NCBI RefSeq assembly: GCF_003611675.1
Contig: NZ_RAWA01000024.1
Span: 1 to 51,056 of the forward strand
DNA: 51,056 nt
Source: Corallococcus sp. CA053C
Lineage (GTDB): Bacteria; Myxococcota; Myxococcia; Myxococcales; Myxococcaceae
Direction of reading: 5' to 3'
Shown here: positions 24,385 to 32,430 of the stretch, piece after piece
Numbering within the stretch: position 1 is the stretch's first letter
Layout: every line of letters starts with the position of its first letter
Notes under the pieces: model-generated
What the model was told of the DNA's origin: nothing
The model's database searches: none
The model's input: only the letters and a program-made list of their open reading frames with translations
Position numbers and translations under genes: made by a program

Positions 24385-26290
24385 CGGGCCCCTCTTCGAT
24401 GACGAGCACGTCCGCGAAGCGCAAGTCTGTCTTTGCCACGCCCACATGCGTCTCGACGCGGGGCTGGTCGAAGTCCTTGAGCCACCGCCGCTGCGCCCGC
24501 GGACGGGCCGCGTCCTCCTCCAGGAGGGCGACCATCTTCCTCTCGAAGGCCAGACCCCGGGCGTACCGGTCACGCACGAGCCGGTAGCCGGCCCACTTCA
24601 GGGGCCCCTTCTGCGCAATCCCCTGTTTGATTTCCGCGGCCCTCATCTCCAGGTACGCCACGTAGTCGGCCCAGCGTGGCTCCGCCTTGATGTCGGCGGG
24701 AGCCGCCTTCAGCAGGGCTTGGCGGTGCCTCGTCAGCTCCGCCACGTCCATCGACAGGCGCTCTCCCGGGAACTCCGCCTCCCACTGCTTGAACTTCGCC
24801 TCCGCCACCTCGGCCGGGAGGCCTGCCGCCTCGGGAGGCACGGAGGGCCGAGTACCACCCTTGCGCCCTGAGCCCCCGCCGGTGGACGCAGCACTCGGGG
24901 GCTCGCGATACCGCACCGCCAACGTGGCCTGCGCCTGAACGACGTTACCTCGGGCCTCGTGAAGAGCCAGCGCGCCGGCTTCGCCCCACTCCGCCACCAG
25001 AAGGGCCGCCTCCCGGCTCTGCTGGAGGTGGCGGGCCAACTCCCCCACCGCGCTCTCTCCCAGTCGCGCCTCCAACCTCGCCAGCACGGCCTTCAGCGCC
25101 TCCACGCGGGGCACCGCCGCTTGAAGCCGCGCCCCCTCTTGCCGGGTGAGGCCGGCTTCACGGAAGGCACGCGCCCCCTTGCCTCCCGCGTACAGGCCCA
25201 CCATGAGGGCCGCGGGGGCCAGTTGTCGCGTGGCCTCTTCGTACTCGCCCCTGGCGAGGGAAGCCCCGCCCTGCGCCGTTCCCGCCGCCAGGTGGTAGAA
25301 ACCCAGCGGCATGCCAAAGGTGAGGTGGTCGAAGGACGCCAGGGCCACGTTGCCCGGTGCGAAGGCCCCCAGGAACTGAGCAGTCTCCACCTCCCGGTAC
25401 GCTTCCCGGTACGGCGGTGGCAGCTGCGCGGGCAGCGCGGATGCATCCACGCTCCGGCTTCCTCCGACGAGAGGAATGGCGGACGCGACGTCATCCGCGG
25501 CCCTCCCCAGCCCGCGCGCGATGTCGCCCGCGCGGAAGTCCCGCTCCGGGAAGTCGGCGAGGGCCATGCCCCGCTGCTTCAGCTCCCCACGGACCACCTC
25601 CATGCCCCCCAGGGCGCGCTTGAGCAGCTTGTCCTCGGCTAACAGGTGCAGCAGCTGCCGCACCTCTTCGTCATGGGTGGTGTGCAGGACGAAGAGGGCA
25701 AAGACTTCCGCCTTGGCCAGGCCGTGCTTCTCGACGGCGGTGGCAAGGAAGGCCGCGCGCTTCTTGAGGAGGACGCGGGCGGCCTCGGCCTCCAGGGGGC
25801 CCAGGGCGCCCAGCCGGACGGCGTTCCAGTCCGAGAAGGCCTCCACCAGCCGGGGCATGTCCGCCTCGCGCTGCAAGGCCAGGAAGGCCGCTGGCGTGGT
25901 GCACTCCAGGAAGGGCGCCAGTACCTCGTCCTCCGAGTCCAGGTGCGGCCAGCCCGCGGGCACTTCCCCGCACGCTCCTGCCAGGGCGCCCACCCCACGC
26001 AGGGGCGTTGTCTCGCCTCCGCCGGGGCTCGGGGACGACGGCGAGGCCCGGCGGCGGTGCAGCAGCGGCCCGACTTCAGCCTCCTCGTCGGAGAAGTCCT
26101 CGGGCCCGTCGTCCTCGGGAAGACTCGCGACGGCACCGCGCCCCAAGGCCACCATGGGCGTCGAGCCCGAGACAGCAGCCAGGGTGCCTTCAGGGCCCGC
26201 CCGAGAGGGCAGCGAGGCACATCCCGCCATGAGGAGCGCCAGGGCCAGCACCAGGCCAGCTCCGCCACGCGGCAGTCGCTCAGCGCGCAT
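24092..26290 (-). CDS. SitA-like lipoprotein polymorphic toxin with REase-like C-terminus
   Basis: A 732-residue lipoprotein. The signal ends LALALLMAGC (Cys24). An acidic, low-complexity segment follows, then a long helical middle (about residues 80-520, for example CTTPAAFLALQREADMPRLVEAFSDWNAVRLG) typical of myxobacterial delivery regions. A Pro/Gly-rich hinge at about 560 precedes the toxin tip. The tip contains LRFADVLVIEEG and VETFSLKSRD, which fit a PD-(D/E)xK nuclease core (Asp, then SxK). Lipoprotein signal, variable C-terminus and coupled immunity gene match SitA toxins delivered by outer membrane exchange. Its first bases overlap the upstream barrel gene by 11 bp. The activity assignment is inference. 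Confidence 0.75.
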   Translation of the reverse strand: MRAERLPRGGAGLVLALALLMAGCASLPSRAGPEGTLAAVSGSTPMVALGRGAVASLPEDDGPEDFSDEEAEVGPLLHRRRASPSSPSPGGGETTPLRGVGALAGACGEVPAGWPHLDSEDEVLAPFLECTTPAAFLALQREADMPRLVEAFSDWNAVRLGALGPLEAEAARVLLKKRAAFLATAVEKHGLAKAEVFALFVLHTTHDEEVRQLLHLLAEDKLLKRALGGMEVVRGELKQRGMALADFPERDFRAGDIARGLGRAADDVASAIPLVGGSRSVDASALPAQLPPPYREAYREVETAQFLGAFAPGNVALASFDHLTFGMPLGFYHLAAGTAQGGASLARGEYEEATRQLAPAALMVGLYAGGKGARAFREAGLTRQEGARLQAAVPRVEALKAVLARLEARLGESAVGELARHLQQSREAALLVAEWGEAGALALHEARGNVVQAQATLAVRYREPPSAASTGGGSGRKGGTRPSVPPEAAGLPAEVAEAKFKQWEAEFPGERLSMDVAELTRHRQALLKAAPADIKAEPRWADYVAYLEMRAAEIKQGIAQKGPLKWAGYRLVRDRYARGLAFERKMVALLEEDAARPRAQRRWLKDFDQPRVETHVGVAKTDLRFADVLVIEEGPAAGATPRVETFSLKSRDLRRLDADALASQMVADASNALRYYGEALNIRRPGFEQMAKVQKVRLIYEGGELKPTDAKTLKNTLDKVGDEVEGVEVLFQ

Positions 26291-27725
26291 GGTCCACCCC
26301 CAGCCCCACGGCCGCGAAGGCACCCGGCCGCAGCGTCCCCTCCGGCGTGGGAAACAGCAGCGTGCCGCCCTGCCCCAGCGCGTAGAGGTTGCCTCCCAGC
26401 AAGCGCCACCGGGCCTCCCCCGAGACGAGGTAGCGCGCGCCCGACTGGCCCATGGCCGTCGCCAGCCCGCTGACACCCAGACTGAGGTCCCGGTGGAAGA
26501 GCTGCGCCTCCAGACGCCCGTCCACGTCCACCCGGCCCCAGGAGAAGGCCTCCACCCCCAGGGAGAGGAAGAGGTGTCGCTGGCGCATGCCACTCAGGCG
26601 CACCGCGTCCCAGCTGAAAATCACCTCTCCGTAGGCGGAAGTCCCTTCCGGGAAGGACGCCTCCGCCAGCGGCACGGAGGCCGGGCCCGCCACCTGGAAG
26701 CGCGCCAGCTCGTAGTCCGGGCCGAAGGCGCCCTGCCGGAAACCTCCACGCTGCAGGCGCCCCTCCAGGCGGGCCCGCAGGTCCACCGTCGGCGTCAACG
26801 CATCCACGCCCACGCCCGCCACCGCGCCCCATGCTCCTCTCTCGCCCGGGCGTCCGCCCCATCCGCCCAGCAGGTGCGCCTCCACCCTCCTGCCCTTTCG
26901 CCCGCGCCGCAGCACCACGGCGGTGGCGTCCAGGTGCGCCAGCGTCAGGGGCCTCGCGGTGTTTCCAACCCTCCCCCAGTCATGCACCGCCGACAGGGCC
27001 AGCGTGTAGCGACCCGGGACAGGAGGCCGGCCGAAGAGGACGTGCTGCACGTCCAGGGCCACTTCCGCCCCCGTCAGGCGAGCGCTCAGCACATCCGAGA
27101 CGAACGCCTCCGCGTACACCGACCCGAGCGTCCCCGTCGCGATGACACCGGCGGGGCTGTAGTCGGGGTTGACGCGGTTGCCGTAGCGCCGCACCAGGTG
27201 CCCGGACAAGAGGGAGTAGCCCTCCATCATCCCCAACCACACCGAGTTCGGCGTGTCCCCTCCCACCATGAAGAGGCGCACCACCTGCCCCCAGTCGGAC
27301 AGCGTGTCCCAGTCCTCCGTCCTCACGAGGCCCGCGCCCGCCCCTCCGCCCCACAGTCGAAGCCGCACCGGCGCCCCGAGAATGAGTCGAAACGACTCCC
27401 CCTTGCCCAAGGCCACCAGGGGCTCCAACTGCACGAAGCCTTCGTCGGTGCCCGCGCCCCTTCGCGGCAGCAACGTCAACGTCGCCGCGTCCATGCGCAG
27501 CAGGCTCGTCCAGGGCGGCGTCGATTCGGACGTGGCAGGCGCAGAGGCCTCCTCTTCGGGCCGCGCCGCTCCCGCCTCTTCCTCGCCGGAAGGCTCGGCC
27601 GAAATGGCCTCCTCCAGCCTGCGAATGGTGGCGTCGAAGTCCTCTGGGGCGGCGGCCTCCTGCGCCCCTCCGGCCCCGGGTACCAGCCCCAGCATGACGA
27701 CAGCCCAACTCCATCGCATGAGCAT
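26280..27725 (-). CDS. outer-membrane beta-barrel-like exported protein of the toxin operon
   Basis: A 481-residue exported protein. A signal peptide (SWAVVMLGLVPGAGGA) leads into an acidic, Pro/Ala-rich stretch and then about 370 residues of alternating amphipathic strands (RLILGAPVRLRLWGGG, YTLALSAVHDWGRVGN, VEAHLLGGWGGRPG, RHLFLSLGVEAFSWGRVDVDGRLEAQLF). It ends near an aromatic-poor GLGVDHAR. This pattern fits an outer-membrane barrel. AGGAGGC 5-6 nt before ATG 27725 fixes the start. It overlaps the toxin gene by 11 bp, so it is the first gene of a three-gene operon. It may correspond to the accessory SitB position, but I cannot confirm homology to SitB. Confidence 0.72.
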   Translation of the reverse strand: MLMRWSWAVVMLGLVPGAGGAQEAAAPEDFDATIRRLEEAISAEPSGEEEAGAARPEEEASAPATSESTPPWTSLLRMDAATLTLLPRRGAGTDEGFVQLEPLVALGKGESFRLILGAPVRLRLWGGGAGAGLVRTEDWDTLSDWGQVVRLFMVGGDTPNSVWLGMMEGYSLLSGHLVRRYGNRVNPDYSPAGVIATGTLGSVYAEAFVSDVLSARLTGAEVALDVQHVLFGRPPVPGRYTLALSAVHDWGRVGNTARPLTLAHLDATAVVLRRGRKGRRVEAHLLGGWGGRPGERGAWGAVAGVGVDALTPTVDLRARLEGRLQRGGFRQGAFGPDYELARFQVAGPASVPLAEASFPEGTSAYGEVIFSWDAVRLSGMRQRHLFLSLGVEAFSWGRVDVDGRLEAQLFHRDLSLGVSGLATAMGQSGARYLVSGEARWRLLGGNLYALGQGGTLLFPTPEGTLRPGAFAAVGLGVDHAR

Positions 27726-28123
27726 CGACGCCTCCTGTGAATGGTCCCGGCAGGGGTGAAGGACAGAGTGTCCTTGTTCAGTCCGACAGTGAGCCTCTCC
27801 GGGTTTTGTGGCTGTTGCTGAGCGAAGTGGTTGATGGAGATCGCGGTCGCGACGAGCGTGCTGGTTGCCGGGAAGGGATGTTGCAGGCCGCGCGGAGTCC
27901 AGCAGCGAGCCGGATTCTGGCGCGCCACGCTGCGTGAGGTAGTCCGCGGGGCGCTGAGAGGACGGGGCGCGGCGGTGTTCGCCAGCTCGCGTGCGAGAAA
28001 GGTGACCTGGAGCGTGCGCCAACACGCTCACAGGTCGAGCGCCCCGCTTGACGTGTGAGAGAGAAGCGAGGCACCCAAGGAGTCGTACGGACGCGCGTCG
28101 GCGTCAAGTCCTGGGCGGCACAG
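27726..28123. other. intergenic region between toxin operon and transposon
   Basis: About 400 bp with no convincing gene on either strand. The right part presumably contains the left end of the transposon. TGTGAG at 28054 is a possible terminus but I could not match it to an inverted partner. The toxin operon promoter should lie in the left part, and I see no clear consensus. Confidence 0.4.
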
Positions 28124-28678
28124 ATGCCGTCCGTGTCGGCGGTACGCCCGGCGAGCTGCGCCGCTTGCGGCGCGGCGAGCCGCCCTGTGGGAGCGCCTCT
28201 GGGGCTTCATGGGCATGGCAGCCGGAGCCGCCAGGTGCGCGGGCCGCTGGACGCTGGCGCGTCGCCCGTCCTCGTAGAGCTGCGCGTGCGACGCTACCGC
28301 TGCCGTGCGTGCGGCGTGTCGCAGACGGTAGTGCCCGCGGAGGTGCTGGCCAGGAAGCTCTATTCGCTCGCGGCCATCGCCTGGGCGCTCGCCCTGTGGG
28401 GCCTCGAGTCGCTGCCGGCGGCGGCGGTGCGCAGGCGCGTGAGTCCGTGGGACGTGGTGGGGCCAGGGAGCGCTGGGCGCTGGGATGCCCTCTGTCGCTG
28501 AGCCGGAGAGGCCAGGCGCGGGAGGCTGCTCTGCTGCGTGCGGCCGGCGCCCGCGGACTGGACGGCGCGAGCGGTGGCCGCACGAGCGGCGACGACAGTC
28601 GCCGCCTTTGCGCTCCCGGCGACGGGACCGCCATCGCTGTCCGCCTGTTCGTTCCGGGGCGCCGAGCGCGCTCGCTGA
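28124..28678 (+). pseudogene. DUF6431-like zinc-ribbon transposon protein, interrupted by a stop codon
   Basis: The frame from ATG 28124 encodes a zinc ribbon of the ISL3/DUF6431 kind (CAACG ... RRYRCRACGVSQTVVP) and continues SLAAIAWALALWGL to WDALCR. There TGA at 28499-28501 stops it. The same frame then reads AGEARRGRLLCCVRPAPADW and further to TGA 28676-28678, giving about 185 codons in all, the size I would expect for the family. A single TGG-to-TGA change (Trp to stop) would explain this. It is probably a DNA-binding accessory protein, now truncated unless read through. Confidence 0.6.
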
Positions 28679-28835
28679 GGGACTTGCTCCGCGGCCATCG
28701 GCTCGCCCCGCGCAGAAGTCCGTCCCACCCGACACGCCCCGTCCTCGAAGGCCTGCCTCCGGCGGGACGGTAGGCGTCTGCTCTCCCAAGAGGCCCATGC
28801 CGGGATGAGGGGGCGGTACGGGAAGTCCGCGCAAA

Positions 28836-30197
28836 ATGAAGAGCCTCACCCCGAAGTCCCACGCCGAGGCGGTGGCGGTGTTTCGCCACGGAGTCATCGG
28901 CGCCCTCACCCAGGCGCAGATGGACCGAGGCCAGCTCGCCTCGGCGCTCGAGTCCCTCGCCCAGCAGCGCTTCGTGCCGCCGGGCGCCAAGGCGAGCCAC
29001 TGCTACTCGGCGGCCACGCTCGAGCGCTGGTACTACGCGTACAAGAAGCGCGGCCTCTCAGGCCTCGCCCCGCGCGGCCGCAGCGACAAGGGCCGCGCCC
29101 AGCAGCTCTCGGCGGCCCAGCGCGAGCTGCTGCTCGACATCCGGCGGGAGTACCCGTCCGCGTCCGTGACGCTCATCCTGCGCACGCTCGTCACCGATGG
29201 CCGGCTCGAGAAGGACGCCGTCTCGGCGACGACGGTGCGCCGCCTCTTTGCGGAAGCAGGACTCGACCGCATCGGAATGCGCGACGGCAGCGGCACGAAG
29301 ACGCGCCTGCGCTGGCAGGCCGAGCGCCCCATGGCCCTGTGGCACGCGGACGTGTGTCACGGGCCTGGACTCACCGTCGGGGGCAAGTCGCTGCCCTTGC
29401 GCATCCACGCGCTGCTGGACGACGCGAGTCGGTACGTCGTGGCGCTGGAGGCCCACCACACCGAGCGCGAGGTGGACATGCTTGGCCTCAGGGTGCGCGC
29501 CCTGCGCAAGCACGGTCCGCCGGACGCTCTCTACCTGGACAATGGCGCCACGTACCGGGGCGAGACGCTCGCCACCGCGTGCGCTCGCATCGGCACGTCG
29601 CTCTTGCACGCGCGGCCCTACGACGCCCCCGCCCGCGGGAAGATGGAGCGCTTCTGGCGCACGCTGCGCGAGGGCTGCCTCGACTTCCTCGGGCCCGTCG
29701 CCTCGCTGCACGACGTCAATGTCCGCCTCTGCGCCTTCCTCGACGCGCACTACCACGTCACGTCGCACGCGGCCCTCATGGGCGCGACACCGAAAACCGT
29801 CTTCGAGGCCGCGCCCCGGGCGCCCGATGGCTTCGACGAGGCGAAGCTGCGCGAGGCCCTCACCACCCGCATCCGCCGACGCGTGCGGCGCGACACCACC
29901 GTCGCTGTCGATGGCGCCGACTACGAGCTCGACGCAGGCCACCTCGCCGGGCGCCTCGTGCACCTGTGCCGCTGCCTTGTCGACCTGGGTGAGGCTCCCT
30001 GGGCCGAATTCGAGGGCAAGCGCTACACCCTCCACCCGGTCGACGCGGTGAAGAACGCGCGCCGCAAGAGGCCGCTGCGTCGGCCTCCCCTCCACGACGA
30101 GACGTACCGGCCACACCCCGCGTTTGACCCGCCCCGCGCGCTCCTCGACCGCGCCGTCGGGCGTCCTCCTCAGCATCGCGATGGAGGTGAGTCATGA
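28836..30197 (+). CDS. DD35E integrase-core transposase with Mu-type C-terminal domain
   Basis: A 453-residue transposase. The N-terminal about 130 residues hold two helix-turn-helix modules (AVFRHGVIGALTQAQMD, CYSAATLERWYYAYKKRGLSGL). The catalytic core has D172 (LWHADVCHG), D235 (LYLDNGATY) and E271 (ARGKMERFWRTL), with exactly 35 residues between the last two. The C-terminal part (RRDTTVAVDGADYELDAGHLAGRLVHL) is the beta-barrel seen in Mu/TniA/TnsB-like transposases. Size, domain order and coupling to an AAA ATPase place it with Mu/Tn552-like systems. All catalytic residues are present, so it could be active. Confidence 0.9.
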   Translation: MKSLTPKSHAEAVAVFRHGVIGALTQAQMDRGQLASALESLAQQRFVPPGAKASHCYSAATLERWYYAYKKRGLSGLAPRGRSDKGRAQQLSAAQRELLLDIRREYPSASVTLILRTLVTDGRLEKDAVSATTVRRLFAEAGLDRIGMRDGSGTKTRLRWQAERPMALWHADVCHGPGLTVGGKSLPLRIHALLDDASRYVVALEAHHTEREVDMLGLRVRALRKHGPPDALYLDNGATYRGETLATACARIGTSLLHARPYDAPARGKMERFWRTLREGCLDFLGPVASLHDVNVRLCAFLDAHYHVTSHAALMGATPKTVFEAAPRAPDGFDEAKLREALTTRIRRRVRRDTTVAVDGADYELDAGHLAGRLVHLCRCLVDLGEAPWAEFEGKRYTLHPVDAVKNARRKRPLRRPPLHDETYRPHPAFDPPRALLDRAVGRPPQHRDGGES

Positions 30198-31006
30198 CGC
30201 CCGCCTACGTCACTCACTTCGGCTTCTCCGAGGCGCCCTTCTCCAAGGAGATTGCCGACGCGGACCTCTGGCTGCCGGCCTCCAAGACGGACCTCGTCGA
30301 GGAGCTCTGCGAGGCCGTGCGCGAGCGGCAGAGCGTCATGCTGGTGGGCGAGCCCGGCGTCGGCAAGACGTGCGTCCTGCGCGCGCTCCGCCACCGGCTC
30401 CCCCAGGCGGGCTTCCGCCTCACCTCCTGTCACAACGCCACGCTGGGCCGCCGCGACTTCTACCGCCAGCTGTGTCTTGCCCTCGGGCTCACGCCGTCCG
30501 CCACCGCGGCCTCTGTCTTCTACGCCGTGTCCAGCCACGTGGAGGACCTCGGTCGCGAGCGCGTCCACCCCGTCTTCCTCCTCGACGAGGCGCACCTGCT
30601 CCACCAGGACGTGCTCGACCACCTCCACATCCTCCTGAACTACCAGTGGGACTCGAAGGCGCTCCTCTCCCTCATCCTCGTCGGCCTGCCCGAGCTCGAC
30701 TCGCGGCTCGCAATGCGCCGTAACCGCAGCCTCGCCTCCCGCCTCGCACGCCGGCTCACCATCGACGCGCTTGGGCCCGATGACACCGCGGAGTACCTCC
30801 GCCTGCGCCTGAAGAACGCGGGCTGCGAGCGAGAGCTCTTCGCCTCCGATGCGATGGCGATGCTCCACGAGGCCGCCTCCGGCGCTCACCGCGACATCGA
30901 CCGGCTCGCGACCACTGCGCTTCGCGAGGCCGCGCGTCGCAAGAAAAAGCTCGTCGAGCGCGACGTACTCGCACGCGTGCTCGACACCGACGCCGCCGCT
31001 CTGTAG
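30194..31006 (+). CDS. TniB/ExeA-like AAA ATPase of the transposon
   Basis: A 270-residue AAA+ ATPase. It begins YVTHFGFSEAPFSKEI, the typical ExeA-type opening. Walker A is G52EPGVGKT, Walker B is FLLDEAH, sensor-like NYQWDSKALLSLILVGLPEL follows, and the C-terminal helical lid ends LVERDVLARVLDTD. It overlaps the transposase stop (ATGA) with GGAGG 6 nt upstream. In MuB/TniB/TnsC systems this ATPase binds target DNA and activates the transposase. ExeA secretion ATPase is the main alternative name but does not fit the context. Confidence 0.9.
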   Translation: MTPAYVTHFGFSEAPFSKEIADADLWLPASKTDLVEELCEAVRERQSVMLVGEPGVGKTCVLRALRHRLPQAGFRLTSCHNATLGRRDFYRQLCLALGLTPSATAASVFYAVSSHVEDLGRERVHPVFLLDEAHLLHQDVLDHLHILLNYQWDSKALLSLILVGLPELDSRLAMRRNRSLASRLARRLTIDALGPDDTAEYLRLRLKNAGCERELFASDAMAMLHEAASGAHRDIDRLATTALREAARRKKKLVERDVLARVLDTDAAAL

Positions 31007-31014
31007 GCCGCTCC

Positions 31015-31054
31015 CATCACCGAGCGCGCTCGCTGACGCTCGCGCTCGGTGATG
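31015..31054. terminator. perfect 14-bp hairpin after the transposon ATPase
   Basis: CATCACCGAGCGCG (31015-31028) pairs perfectly with CGCGCTCGGTGATG (31041-31054) across a 12-nt loop, starting 9 nt after the ATPase stop. There is no U-tract. It may be a terminator or part of the transposon end. The stem/loop start CGAGCGCGCTCGCTGA also occurs at 28663-28678. Confidence 0.6.
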
Positions 31055-31059
31055 CCCAT

Positions 31060-31660
31060 CAACCAGCTCGCCTCGCAACACTCGCCGACGCGGCGAGGGG
31101 TGGGAAGTTCCCGCTCCTGTGCAATGGCGACGAGGGTTCCCCCGTGATGATCTCCGGGCTGAAGAGATCCGCGAGTCCGATGCCCGGTGGCCAGCCGCAG
31201 CTTCAGGTCCATGCGAAGCTACCCTTCGATGCGACTGTCATCGCAGCCGTGGCGGCTGTGCTCGCGGGCGTGGCGGAGGGGGCTCGTGCTTTTTGGGGCC
31301 ACGCCTCACCTGACGGTTACGGCTCCGAGGTCGCGAAGCAGATGCCTGGTTCCGCTCATGTTCCGGAGCGCTCACCCCGTGGGCTGCCCATGCTCAACCC
31401 ACCCGAGGCGCTTCGCGCGCCCATGCTCCCGCATTACCTCGGGTGGGTGAACTACTGGTCCTCCGACACCACGAGGGCCATCAGGTTCCCAGCCCCCTCG
31501 CGGGATGTGGGCCTGCTCACTCGGTCGCGGCGCACGGCCTCGGGGGTGGGTCGTATAGCTCACCGATGCGCCGCTCGACCTCGACAACGCGGCTCACCTG
31601 GACGCACTCCCGCGGGCCTATGAGCGCTTCCCTGAGATCGGCGGGCGCACAGCGCTTTGA
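31060..31660 (+). pseudogene. DUF5953-like gene, truncated and frameshifted
   Basis: From about 31072 the frame reads LADAARGGKFPLLCNGDEGSP and on through QLQVHAKLPFDATVIAAVAAVL, GARAFWGHASPDG and HYLGWVNYWSSDTTRAI, which I recognise as the DUF5953-like family of myxobacteria. No start codon or first part of the gene is present upstream; the transposon hairpin is there instead. Near 31545 the frame shifts, the new frame has TAG at 31556-31558, and it continues LTDAPLDLDNAAHLDAL to YERFPEIGG and TGA 31660. The gene is thus cut at its 5' end, frameshifted and stopped. The family name is from memory of the sequence pattern. Confidence 0.65.
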
Positions 31661-31676
31661 CGTTGGTTCGTGGTGA

Positions 31677-32366
31677 CTACTGGAGGGCCTGCGCGTCATC
31701 GCCCCCTGGGGAGAGCAGCCTCTCCATGGGGAGGTCCACTCCCTCTCGCGCCAAGTACGTGATGGTGACGACCTTGTTGTCGGTCGAATCCACACCGCGC
31801 ACCGTCACGAACGCCGCGTTCCACACCTGCCGCTCCGGAGCCATGAAGGCCGTGCGCACGAAGTTGAAGGACTGCTCGTTGTCCCCATGTTCCGTCTCGA
31901 TGCGGCACAGGCTGGCCCGGCACTCGATGGACCTGAGCTGCGAGGGGTCTGGCAGCGCGGCCCTCACGCCGTCCTTCGCTTGCCGCTCGGCGCTCCGCGC
32001 CCACGCGGTGTCGAAAGGCTCGTCTCCGAAGTAGGCCTCGAGGCGCTGTCTCACCTGCTCCGTGGAGGCGGACGAAGGGGCGGGCGTCCCCCCAGCCTTG
32101 GGTGTCGCGGCGGCGAGCTCGGGTGTCGAGGCAACGGGCTCGGGTGCCACGGGCGAGGGGACGGGGACCTCGACGCGCGCTTCACGGAGACGGGCGGGCG
32201 GCGTGGGCTCGGGCGCGGAGGCCGGCCCCTGCCTCTCGGTCGCGAGCGGCTCCGCCATGGAGGCGCGTCGAAGGAACTCGTCCCTGTCATGCCGCTGCTG
32301 GAAGAACAGCACGGTGGCGCACGCGCAGGCGAGGGCGCCTCCCGTCAAGAGATGCCGGGGCTTCAT
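31677..32366 (-). CDS. membrane-anchored or exported hypothetical protein
   Basis: A 229-residue protein with an N-terminal hydrophobic segment (HLLTGGALACACATVLFF) acting as anchor or signal. A Pro/Ala/Val-rich linker covers about residues 35-100. The C-terminal domain has two Cys (SIECRASLCRIETEHGD) likely to form a disulfide outside the cytoplasm. ATG 32366 is preferred to 32372 because GAGGT lies 7 nt upstream. The C-terminal domain pattern is common in myxobacterial proteins of unknown role. It lies downstream of the secreted-protein gene at 32431, across a strong hairpin. Confidence 0.7.
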   Translation of the reverse strand: MKPRHLLTGGALACACATVLFFQQRHDRDEFLRRASMAEPLATERQGPASAPEPTPPARLREARVEVPVPSPVAPEPVASTPELAAATPKAGGTPAPSSASTEQVRQRLEAYFGDEPFDTAWARSAERQAKDGVRAALPDPSQLRSIECRASLCRIETEHGDNEQSFNFVRTAFMAPERQVWNAAFVTVRGVDSTDNKVVTITYLAREGVDLPMERLLSPGGDDAQALQ

Positions 32367-32386
32367 GGTCATGACCTCGGTGGAGG

Positions 32387-32423
32387 GAGCCGCCGCTACC
32401 CGAAAGCCGGGTAGCGGCGGCTC
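32387..32423. terminator. perfect 15-bp stem-loop between two minus-strand genes
   Basis: GAGCCGCCGCTACCC (32387-32401) pairs perfectly with GGGTAGCGGCGGCTC (32409-32423) around a 7-nt loop, 8 nt beyond the stop of the secreted-protein gene. No U-run follows. It is best read as a terminator for the upstream gene, or as an attenuator for the next one. Confidence 0.65.
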
Positions 32424-32430
32424 GACGGGA

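Larger units (their letters stand above)
28124..31054 (+). mobile_element. transposon with DD35E transposase, AAA ATPase and zinc-ribbon gene
   Basis: Three same-strand genes make up the element: a broken zinc-ribbon (DUF6431-like) ORF, an integrase-core transposase with a Mu-type C-terminus, and a TniB/ExeA-like AAA ATPase that overlaps it by 4 nt. A strong hairpin follows at 31015-31054, and immediately beyond it lies the middle of a decayed DUF5953-like gene, so the right boundary is near 31055. The left boundary is between about 27,950 and 28,120. I could not find terminal inverted repeats or a target duplication by eye, so the limits given are the coding core plus hairpin. Confidence 0.75.

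Noticed and set aside
28663-31036. CGAGCGCGCTCGCTGA present at 28663 and 31021
   Set aside because: It is a 16-nt GC-rich match. One copy lies in the broken coding frame and one in the hairpin, which is too little to claim transposase-binding sites.
28054-31054. TGTGAGAG at 28054 as the transposon left terminus
   Set aside because: I found no inverted partner near 31,055 and no flanking duplication, so the boundary is left open.
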